A stretch of 64,000 nucleotides of DNA, taken from Fischerella muscicola SAG 1427-1 = PCC 73103. Its GTDB lineage: Bacteria; Cyanobacteriota; Cyanobacteriia; Cyanobacteriales; Nostocaceae. The stretch covers positions 1 to 64,000 of the forward strand of contig NZ_AJLJ01000069.1 of assembly GCF_000317245.1 (NCBI RefSeq), read 5' to 3'. Each line of letters opens with the position of its first letter. Within the stretch, counting starts at the first letter, position 1. Made by a program: the position numbers and the translations under genes. This document shows positions 51,893 through 60,000 of the stretch, in pieces. The notes beneath the pieces are model-generated. The model was given only the letters and a program-made list of their open reading frames with translations, searched no databases and was not told the origin of the DNA.

Positions 51893-54339
51893 ACGTTCAA
51901 AAGACTTGTGGATTTTTCGAGTTCGTGAGTGACGACTGCTAGCAATTCTTTTTTGCGGTTTCCAGTTACACGGATTTTAATTTCTCGTTGATTGTAGTTT
52001 TCAATAATTTCAGCGCGAGTTTCGTCTTTGTTGAGAACAACGCCACTTCGCCAAACGATACCGCTTTTCCAAATAAGCTTTGGTTGTTCAATCCAAGGAT
52101 GTGTTTCAACGATAAAGCGGGTGATAATACCCTGGGGCATGAATTTGTATTCGTAGCGCAAAATCAAATTATTTTTTTCATCCCAATGATAATCGAGTTG
52201 ATTAATATCAAGTAGTTGGGGTGCAATATAATTGTGGGGACGATGAGGAATTGGATAGCAAAGTTTGAACAGCATCATTAATTGCAGCAGTTCATCTCGC
52301 ATTTCAGCATATTCATCATCTTTCCAGATATCAGCGAGATTATTTTGGGTGAAACAGCCGAGATTTTGTTTGACGGTTTGATTGTCTAACACTTTGTAAA
52401 CCGCAGTGGTTCCCCATTCTGGTTTGAGGATTACCCAGTGTTTCAATGTAGAATCCTTTTGAAAGTGCAGACAAACACCGAGATCGTGCAGATAACGACT
52501 CAGCTGTTTCATGTCTTCACGGTCAGTTAAATTATTAATGCGGCAAAGATTCTCGTATTCGTACACATTAATATAGTTACGGGAATCGTTTTCTAAAGCG
52601 GCTCTAACTCTCACCCAGAGTTTTGGCAGAGGTGTACCGACGTGGGGAAGTCTGCTGATGTAGTCTTGAATGGCTTGTTTAATTTCTGCTAATCCGCGAT
52701 TAGTGGCTAGGTTAGTTGGCAGAACTTTCTCCAGATTAGTAAATTCTCCGCGCAATTGGCGATCATTAACTTGGCACTGACGGTCTTGTTTTTCGTTTTT
52801 GATGATTAAGACTGGGCTATTATCACTCAAAAGTTCGACGACCTTCAACCACTGGTAAAAATTGGTGTCTTCTTTGCGGGAATCAGCAACTAATGCATAG
52901 AGAGAACGTTTGGTGAGAAAAAACTGGTGGGTTTCGTGATAAATTTCTTGTCCGCCAAAGTCCCAGATATTAACGCGAAAGTGTTTACCATTAGCTAGTG
53001 GGAATTTCCACTGGATCACATCAATACCTTCGGTGGATTTTTCATTAGATTGGAGTTCGTAGGTTTCGTCTACAATTTTCTTGGCTAATGTAGTTTTCCC
53101 AGCTTCCCCTTCACCAACAATCAGTAATTTTGCTTCATAGAAAGGTTCAGTTTCGTTAGGATCTTGTACCCGGAAATAGAAATCGAGAATTTCATGTATA
53201 TCACCTGGATCTTTTGATAAATCCTTCGGTCCTAAAATATGAGGTAGAATTGGGACTGGATTACTACGCAAATCCAGTTTTTTCAAGTTTGGTAATTGGC
53301 TAATTTCTCCTGGCAGACTGCTGAGTTGATTACTGCGGAGGTCGAGGGTTTGCAAGTTGACCAGTTGTCTAAATTCGGCTGGCAGACTTCTGAGTTGATT
53401 GTAGCTGAGGTCAAGGGTTTGCAAGTTGATCAGTTGTCTAAATTCGGCTGGCAGACTGCTGAGTTGATTGTAGCTGAGGTAGAGCCATTGCAAGTTGACC
53501 AGTTGTTCAAATTCCCTTGGCAGATTGCTTAGTTGATTACCGCTGAGGTGGAGCGTTTGCAAGTTGACCAGTTGTCCAAATTCCCTTGGCAGATTGCTGA
53601 GTTGATTGTTGTAGAGGTAGAGCGTTTGCAAGTTGACCAGTTTTCCAAATTCCCTTGGCAGACTGCTGAGTTGATTGTAGCCGAGGTAGAGCCATTGCAA
53701 GTTGACCAGTTGTCCGATTTCCCTTGGTAGACTGGTTAAGCGATTGTCGCTGAGGCCGAGCCATTGCAAATTGATCAGTTGGACTATTTCTGCTGGCACA
53801 CTCCTGAGTTGATTGAAGTTGAGGTCAAACATCCGCAAATTGATCAGTTGGACTATTTCTGCTGGCACACTCCTGAGTTGATTAAAATTGAGGTCAAGCG
53901 CTTGCAAGTTGACCAGTTGGACTATCTCTGCTGGCACACTCTTGAGTTGATTACTGCGGAGATAGAGCATTTGCAAGTTGACCAGCTGTCCAAATTCCCT
54001 TGGCAGACTGCTCAGTTGATTACTGTGGAGATAGAGCATTTGCAAGTTGACCAGTTGTCCAAATTCCCTTGGCAGACTGCTCAGTTGATTACTGTGGAGG
54101 TCGAGCCTTTGTAAGTTGACCAGTTGTCCAAATTCCCTTGGCAGACTGCTCAGTTGATTACTGTGGAGGTCGAGCCTTTGCAAGTTGACCAGTTGTCCAA
54201 ATTCCCTTGGCAGACTAGTTAAGCGATTGTCAACTATTTGAAGTTCTTCTAGTTGATTGATTAATCCAATTTCCGCAGGTAAAGCACTCAGCTGATTACC
54301 GATAGTACCAACAATAATTGCCCTTTTCGTCATACTCAT
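51817..54339 (-). CDS. LRR-Roc-COR fragment of the ROCO gene
   Basis: The central part: about 15 LRRs of 23 residues (consensus LVNLQ.L.L..NQLSSLPREFGQ) to about residue 365, a Roc GTPase (about 405-560), and COR (about 570-780). GTPase features are GEGEAGKTT, IDVIQWKF, IWDFGGQEIYHETHQFF and LIIKNEKQD. The C-terminal 31 residues after THELEKS are out-of-frame sequence produced by the downstream frameshift. The ATG used here (MSMTKRAIIVG) also lies in shifted sequence; the true N-terminus is in the upstream fragment. Confidence 0.8.
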   Translation of the reverse strand: MSMTKRAIIVGTIGNQLSALPAEIGLINQLEELQIVDNRLTSLPREFGQLVNLQRLDLHSNQLSSLPREFGQLVNLQRLDLHSNQLSSLPREFGQLVNLQMLYLHSNQLSSLPREFGQLVNLQMLYLRSNQLKSVPAEIVQLVNLQALDLNFNQLRSVPAEIVQLINLRMFDLNFNQLRSVPAEIVQLINLQWLGLSDNRLTSLPREIGQLVNLQWLYLGYNQLSSLPREFGKLVNLQTLYLYNNQLSNLPREFGQLVNLQTLHLSGNQLSNLPREFEQLVNLQWLYLSYNQLSSLPAEFRQLINLQTLDLSYNQLRSLPAEFRQLVNLQTLDLRSNQLSSLPGEISQLPNLKKLDLRSNPVPILPHILGPKDLSKDPGDIHEILDFYFRVQDPNETEPFYEAKLLIVGEGEAGKTTLAKKIVDETYELQSNEKSTEGIDVIQWKFPLANGKHFRVNIWDFGGQEIYHETHQFFLTKRSLYALVADSRKEDTNFYQWLKVVELLSDNSPVLIIKNEKQDRQCQVNDRQLRGEFTNLEKVLPTNLATNRGLAEIKQAIQDYISRLPHVGTPLPKLWVRVRAALENDSRNYINVYEYENLCRINNLTDREDMKQLSRYLHDLGVCLHFQKDSTLKHWVILKPEWGTTAVYKVLDNQTVKQNLGCFTQNNLADIWKDDEYAEMRDELLQLMMLFKLCYPIPHRPHNYIAPQLLDINQLDYHWDEKNNLILRYEYKFMPQGIITRFIVETHPWIEQPKLIWKSGIVWRSGVVLNKDETRAEIIENYNQREIKIRVTGNRKKELLAVVTHELEKSTSLLNVCNIKPLFPATVKNVKGVKIPILIL
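53270..54270. repeat. 69-bp LRR-coding tandem repeats
   Basis: About 15 near-identical 69-bp units, each encoding one 23-residue leucine-rich repeat. Several neighbours differ by only a few bases (units encoding LHSNQLSSLPREFGQ occur three times), so the array has recently expanded or been homogenised. This is a region where assembly or copy number could be wrong. Confidence 0.85.
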
Positions 54340-54484
54340 ATTTACCGAGAATCAGTTTTTTGAGTTGAGTCAGCTTGCCAATCTCAGGCGGTAAAGTGGT
54401 CAACTCGTTACCAGAGAGATCAAGTTCCGTTGCACCCTCTGTTGCTGCTTGTTCAATTACCTGTAGCAGTTCTTCCTCGGTCAT
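54296..54484 (-). CDS. N-terminal cap fragment of the ROCO gene
   Basis: A 62-residue frame, MTEEELLQVIEQAATEGATE followed by LDLSGNELTTLPPEIG, the usual start of cyanobacterial LRR-ROCO proteins. It runs out of frame at CWYYR after the extra base near 54316. It starts at the second ATG; an ATG two codons upstream is equally possible. Confidence 0.7.
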   Translation of the reverse strand: MTEEELLQVIEQAATEGATELDLSGNELTTLPPEIGKLTQLKKLILGKYEYDEKGNYCWYYR

Positions 54485-54744
54485 CAGCAATTATTGAGCT
54501 AAATTTAGCACTATCAGTCCAATTTCTAGGGTAGGTCAAGAAATAGGGATGTCACGGATTTATTGAGTAACTGACTCTAATAGCCGATTGTAATTTAATA
54601 AAGCAAGTTCAACAATTCTCAGGTGCGTTGCGCTGCGCGACAACACACCCTACGGAGTTTTATTTATATAGTGTAAAGAGTATTTGCCACTGAGGAAGGC
54701 TATGTGCAATATCACATTGTCACGTTGTAAGTAAAAATTGAGTT
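54485..54744. other. Intergenic region upstream of the ROCO gene
   Basis: About 260 bp. Besides the presumed promoter of the ROCO gene it contains GGTGCGTTGCGCTGCGCGAC, a self-complementary stretch common between genes in Nostocales. No gene is seen. Confidence 0.5.
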
Positions 54745-55002
54745 GTGGTTAAGAACATTGTTTCATCCATAGAGAACATCAAAGCGTTTGTTCAATCCGC
54801 TTCAACGTTGCTTATTAACATTCCTCCATCCATAGAGAACATTAAAGCGTTTGTTCAATCCGCTTCAACGTTACTTATTAACCTTCCTTCATCCATAGAG
54901 AACATTAAAGCGTTTGTTCAATCCGCTTCAACGTTACTTATTAACGTGAAAACGTTCATCAATAACATGATGAGCGAATGTCTAACGAAGCACCCTACTT
55001 AA
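54745..55002 (+). CDS. Possible 85-residue protein made of three 21-residue repeats
   Basis: The frame begins at a GTG without a good ribosome-binding site and encodes three copies of SIENIKAFVQSASTLLIN separated by IPP or LPS, then VKTFINNMMSECLTKHPT. Each unit is an amphipathic helix with a hydrophobic end. Because the repeat length is 63 bp the frame is preserved automatically, so openness alone is weak evidence for coding. No family is recognised. Confidence 0.35.
   Translation: MVKNIVSSIENIKAFVQSASTLLINIPPSIENIKAFVQSASTLLINLPSSIENIKAFVQSASTLLINVKTFINNMMSECLTKHPT
54764..54945. repeat. Three tandem 63-bp repeats
   Basis: Units start CATCCATAGAGAACAT at 54764, 54827 and 54890, an exact period of 63 bp, with only a few substitutions among copies (TTGCTTATT versus TTACTTATT). 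There are no unique spacers, so it is not a CRISPR. It lies between the ROCO gene and the bchE-like gene. Confidence 0.9.
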
Positions 55003-55006
55003 GACT

Positions 55007-55053
55007 GGTGTTTAGATCCCCGACTTCTTAAAGAAGTCGGGGATCTAAACACC
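55007..55053. repeat. 47-nt perfect palindrome with 23-bp arms
   Basis: Arms GGTGTTTAGATCCCCGACTT plus CTT and the exact complement around a single-base centre. The perfection over 46 bases suggests a mobile palindromic element. Transcribed, it would form a very stable hairpin upstream of the bchE-like gene. Confidence 0.9.
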
Positions 55054-55254
55054 AAGCAGATTTATCTGTGGAATCAATCTGAAATCGTGGTTAAGATTTA
55101 AAATCTTTGCTTTTTTAACAAAAATCTTCTTTATAAAGTTATATAAAAATTAAGTTGCAAAACTAAATCGTCAAGACCGATGTCGCAAACCAATTTTGGG
55201 GAGATGGCGTAAATCCTAGCAAACAGTCATCTGTCAAAATTAAGGAGCCAGATT

Positions 55255-56862
55255 ATGCGGATCATGATGATTCAACCCAACTATCATTCTGGTGGTGCGG
55301 AAATTGCGGGAAATTGGCCACCCAGTTGGGTTCCTTATGTAGGTGGAGCGTTGAAAACAGCTGGCTTTACTGACATCTGTTTTGTTGATGCTATGACCGA
55401 TTATATTGCGGATGATGCTTTAGCGGAGATTATTGCCAAGCATCAGCCGGATGTGGTGCTAGCAACGGCGATTACGCCGATGATTTACCAGTCTCAAACT
55501 ACTCTCAAGATAGTTAAACAAGTTTGTCCCCAAGCTAAGACTATTATGGGTGGGGTTCACCCGACCTATATGTATAATGAAGTTCTCAATGAAGCGCCTT
55601 GGGTAGATTATATCATCCGGGGAGAAGGGGAAGAAATTACAGTTAACTTGCTCAGAGCGATCGCAAATGGTACAGATGAGAGCGATCGCCGTAATATATT
55701 AGGTATTGCTTTCTTAGAAAATGGGCAAGTCGTCGCCACACCAGCCCATCCCCCGATTGCTGATTTGGATACCCTCACCCCAGATTGGAGCCTATTAGAC
55801 TGGAGTAAATACATCTATACTCCCCTCAACGTCCGAGTTGCAGTTCCCAATTACGCCAGAGGATGTCCCTTCACCTGTCGTTTTTGTTCGCAGTGGAAAT
55901 TCTGGCGCAAATATCGTTCTGGTACTCCCAAGAAATTCGTCGATGAAATTGAAATCTTGGTAAAAAAACACAAAGTTGGCTTTTTCATTCTGGCAGATGA
56001 AGAACCAACAATTAACAAACCAAAATTTATCGCTTTGTGTAACGAATTAATAGAACGTAATTTGGGCGTCTACTGGGGAATCAACACACGGGTGACAGAT
56101 ATTTTACGAGATGAGCAAGAACTACCACTTTACCGCAAAGCCGGACTAGTGCATGTTTCCTTGGGGACAGAAGCAGCAGCGCAGTTAAAGTTAAACTTGT
56201 TCCGCAAAGAAACAACCATCGAACAAAACAAACGCGCCATCAAACTCCTAAATCAAAATGGTATCATTACCGAAGCTCAATTTATTATGGGTTTAGAAAA
56301 CGAAACCCCGGAAACTATCGAACAAACCTATCAAATGGCTTTGGATTGGAAAGCAGACATGGTGAACTGGAATATGTTTACCCCTTGGCCATTTTCCGAA
56401 TTATTTCAAGATTTAGGCGATCGCGTCGAAGTCCGCGATTATTCCCAATATAACTTTGTCACGCCGATCATGAAACCGGATGCAATGGAACGGGAAGATG
56501 TTCTCAAAGGAGTACTACGAAACTACGCCCGTTTTTACCTCCGCAAAACCTTTGAATATTGGTTTGTCAAAGATCCATTTAAACGCAAATATCTTTTAGG
56601 TTGTTTAAAAGCATTTGTGCAAACCACCCTCAACAAGCGCTTTTATAACCTCAAACGAGTCAAGTACAAGGGACTACAAACCGAGATAGAACTAGGTTTT
56701 GATGAGTCAAAGATTCTCACCCGCGAACAAATCGCCCAGCGTAAGCAACAACATCCAGAACTCATGGCGGATGTGAACTTCACAGGTAATATTTCCGCCT
56801 GCGGCGCACCGAATGACTTACCGGAATATGATGAGAAACAAGAGGATGTGGTAAATCTTTAA
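55255..56862 (+). CDS. bchE: BchE-type B12-binding radical SAM protein
   Basis: A 535-residue relative of the oxygen-independent Mg-protoporphyrin IX monomethyl ester cyclase. The opening IQPNYHSGGAEIAGNWPPSW is nearly that of BchE. The cobalamin-binding half (about 1-150) has GGVHPTYMYNEVLNEAPWVD and YIIRGEGEE. The radical SAM half has the iron-sulfur cysteines in RGCPFTCRFCSQWKF. AAGGAGCC sits about 7 nt before the ATG. BchE-like genes in Synechocystis were not needed for chlorophyll synthesis in tests, so the reaction here may be a low-oxygen alternative or something different. Confidence 0.85.
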   Translation: MRIMMIQPNYHSGGAEIAGNWPPSWVPYVGGALKTAGFTDICFVDAMTDYIADDALAEIIAKHQPDVVLATAITPMIYQSQTTLKIVKQVCPQAKTIMGGVHPTYMYNEVLNEAPWVDYIIRGEGEEITVNLLRAIANGTDESDRRNILGIAFLENGQVVATPAHPPIADLDTLTPDWSLLDWSKYIYTPLNVRVAVPNYARGCPFTCRFCSQWKFWRKYRSGTPKKFVDEIEILVKKHKVGFFILADEEPTINKPKFIALCNELIERNLGVYWGINTRVTDILRDEQELPLYRKAGLVHVSLGTEAAAQLKLNLFRKETTIEQNKRAIKLLNQNGIITEAQFIMGLENETPETIEQTYQMALDWKADMVNWNMFTPWPFSELFQDLGDRVEVRDYSQYNFVTPIMKPDAMEREDVLKGVLRNYARFYLRKTFEYWFVKDPFKRKYLLGCLKAFVQTTLNKRFYNLKRVKYKGLQTEIELGFDESKILTREQIAQRKQQHPELMADVNFTGNISACGAPNDLPEYDEKQEDVVNL

Positions 56863-56975
56863 AATGAAAGTTTCTTGGTGTCTTGGTGGTGAAAAAAATT
56901 ATTTTTTAAACACCAAGACACTAAGACACAAAGATTAAACATCTGGGATTCTCCCATACCCAATGACTATTGTAC

Positions 56976-57030
56976 AGACGCGATGAATCGCGTCTCTAAT
57001 GACCAATGACAGACGTGATGAATCGCGTCT
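56976..57030. repeat. Two adjacent GACGCGAT palindromes overlapping a gene end
   Basis: AGACGCGATGAATCGCGTCT at 56976-56995 and a near copy with GTGATG at 57011-57030, joined by CTAATGACCAATGAC. The second copy encodes the last residues of the metacaspase gene, and its stop codon TAG lies between the two. Confidence 0.85.
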
Positions 57031-60000
57031 CTACCAATGACTTTTGCTGATTTTCTGGTTTTTTCTCCTGAGTACGATTCCACAGAATTAAGCCCGCAAG
57101 TACCACTAATAATAAAGCAATTACCCAAATTACAGGGCCATTTCCCGTTGAACGGTTTTCTGTTGGTTGATTTTTGATTGGGGATAGATTGGGAGTAGGA
57201 TCGGGTATGGGCTCGTGTCGTGTGCCTGGTGGGATAATCATGGTGATGTCTTCATAATTAATCCTGCTATGGCGCATCGGTGGAAATTGTGTCTGTGATT
57301 GCGGGGACATTCTCGGACTCGGTGATTGAGACAGCGCTTTCGCCAGTGCTTCTATCCCAGCTGGGTGAGTAAAATAGGTAAGATGATCACACGTTGCATT
57401 TGGTGTTATTATCTGAGGCTGGGGTGAACGGCTGAAACTTATACATTTGATACTGGCCAGAGTCACAGCTATATCATTTGGTTGTTCAAAGAAAACTAAG
57501 TTTACTACTTGATCTACACCTTGACCAAAAAGCTTAGACATTAATCTTTGCAGAGGACTTGATTTTTTGTCTGGTTGCATTTCTGTGGCTGCGCGAATTA
57601 ATGAGCGATCGCCTGCGACAATTGTATAAGGAACACCAGGATCGGGATTTTCTGCTAGTTGTTTGAGTAATTCCGAATCTGGATGCATTTGCTCAAGGGT
57701 ATAGTTGTTATTTTCGAGATATTCTAATAAATCAGCTACTACTTTTGCAGGCCAAACAACTGCTGCAAGTTGATTCAAACCAAACACTAAAACTGTAAAA
57801 ATAAAATCTTGTACGCCAGGCCAAGGAGAACCAGCGTTGGGTGTACCTAGCATCACCAAGTGTTGTACAATTTCATTGCCGCCTTCGCGTTCGATGAACC
57901 AACGAGACACTAAGCCACCCATAGAGTGAGCAACAATATGTAATTGTTTTCCGTGATTAGCACCCAAACCGACTGCTTGCAATTTTTGTTTTAAAAGTCG
58001 GGCATTTTCCTCAATAGTAGTATTGAGATTTTCGTAATCAAATGCCAATACTAGATCATAGTAGTCTTGGATTAGACGCTGCTGTCCATCTGCGGTGACT
58101 GTAACTTTTCCAATACTAGGAAGTTGAACTTCTGTATCACCAATAATCCCATGAATATAGAGAATTATTCTTTGTGCTTGAGTGACTTTTTCTCTAACTG
58201 ATTCAATGTTTTGATCGTAAATTACTTGCTCGTTTTCATCAACTGTTGCGGCTGCTAAAATCGGATAATCAAATTTTCTTCCCAGCTTCCGACAGATGAT
58301 TTTTTGAAAAAAGATGCGGATGGAACCTTGTAAAGAACGATAACTTTTTGTGGGTGTGGGTAGTCTGTCTATCGTAATTTCTATTTTCCCATCTAGAGTC
58401 TTTTTACCTGTTCCTAAAGGTAAGAAAAATTCCCCATCATAACTAATTGGTAAAAGATACTCGTGTTCTGCAATTTCGCGGTTAACTAGTAATTTTAAAG
58501 GCGCTACTTTTGTAACAACGGTATGATCGACTACGTTACTCAATTCCAAACCACTCAAACCGGGATCGCTGGCTCGGCTGATGGAAAATTGAAATGGTTC
58601 AGTATTCTCTAGTTCTTGCAGAAGGGGAGGTAAGGTGATATTTCCTAAGTCTCTGCTGGTTTGCGGTACGGTTGTCAAATTAATTTCTGCTTGCAAATTT
58701 TCATGAGGTAACACCTCTACTAAACCATTTTGCAATTGCATGGGGCGATCGCTCGATAAACTTTCAGCATCTTGGGGACGAACGATAGTGACTGCGACTT
58801 CTTGCGTTAGCCAATCATCATTGTTAACTCTGGCTTTCATCCTGACAGCATTGCGTTCCCCAACTTCCTGCATTAAAGTTTCTAAAATACTCCTTCCCCC
58901 AATTGAACGTTTGGGTGAAGGTGGATTTAACCCATCTTGTTCTAATAAACTCGCGTCAAATTCAGAAGTACTAACAATCAATTTCAATATATCTTTGTAC
59001 TCAGTAATTCCCTGTGCTAAAAATTCATCGGGGATTACAAAACCCAGATCATCAAAACTTGCAACTGTGACGCTAGCTTCACTACCTTTTGGTGCTAAAA
59101 GAACACTACTTTTTTCTGGGAAAAATGGTACTTCGACGCTATAGTTTTCGGTGAGATTTAGGACATTACAATAAAGAGTTTTTTCACTGTTATTTGTGAG
59201 TATAATTTGAATACTTGGCGGTATCCATTCGCCATTTTCATTGGTGTACTCTAAGCGCATTTCTGAACCGGAACTAGATTCTTGGCTTCCAGACAAAACG
59301 ATAATTTCCATCTGGATATCATTAGGTTGAATGCGACTAGTAGCCGGAGTTTTGAGTTGCAAAATATTTTGCCAACGCGCAATATGTTCTAAACGCCCAA
59401 TAGCTTTGCTAGCAAAATAAGGCATGTAACCAGCCTGAGTTGATTGTTCTGGAATTGGGGCAACTACAGGATGTTTACTAGTAGGAAGGATAATCCAATA
59501 TTGATTGTCTTTTGCTAACAGATAGTAATCTGCATCTGCTGATTTTGCAACTTCCTGCACATACAAAGAACTAGTGTTCGCCAGTGCTTGACGTGCTAAT
59601 TCTATACCTGCGCCTTGACCATCAAGATATACTTTCAACGGAGGTAATGGTAGGCTGGTAACTATAGCCCAATAACTGGTATTTTCAAATAGACGATCGC
59701 TTCCCTCAATAATTTCTACTTTACTCCGTTGTGGCAACACCTGCGTCACCTGCGCTTGAGCTAAAGCATTTCCTAAATCACGCCACTGTTGATCACCAGT
59801 TCCGACTGGGAAAATTGCCAGGAGAGTATCTCCACTATTGTCAGCTTTCGGTATACCGTGAACAGCACCCCCATCAATTACCCAACTTTTTTCATTTTCG
59901 CTGTAAGTCAAAGTCAAGTAATGAGAACGTTCTCGAATTGCACCACCCAAAAATGGCTTGTCTAATTCCTGTGGATCAGTGGTGTCAATTTGTGGTGACT

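Larger units (their letters stand above)
51050..54484 (-). pseudogene. LRR-Roc-COR-TIR (ROCO) gene broken by two frameshifts
   Basis: Read together, the three overlapping frames make one protein of about 1140 residues. The order is an N-terminal cap (MTEEELLQVIEQAATEGATE), about 17 leucine-rich repeats, a Roc GTPase (P-loop GEGEAGKTTLAKK, switch WDFGGQEIYHE), a COR dimerisation domain, a CNCKKC motif and a TIR domain. The first break is an extra T in GGCAATTATTGTT (54316-54317 region), after which the LRR frame continues from IVGTIGNQLSALPAE. The second is a missing A in the run at 51913-51917: restoring it gives ELEKIHKSFERLQYQTLVPC. Each is a single base in a short run, so sequencing error, recent decay or frameshifting are all possible. 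Confidence 0.85.

Noticed and set aside
53296-54114. Open frames on the plus strand opposite the ROCO gene, rich in LQVDQLSKF repeats
   Set aside because: They are antisense translations of the 69-bp LRR repeats; the repeat period keeps any frame open. No ribosome-binding sites or families.
54764-54945. CRISPR array
   Set aside because: Units are 63 bp, directly adjacent and without unique spacers; no cas genes are present.
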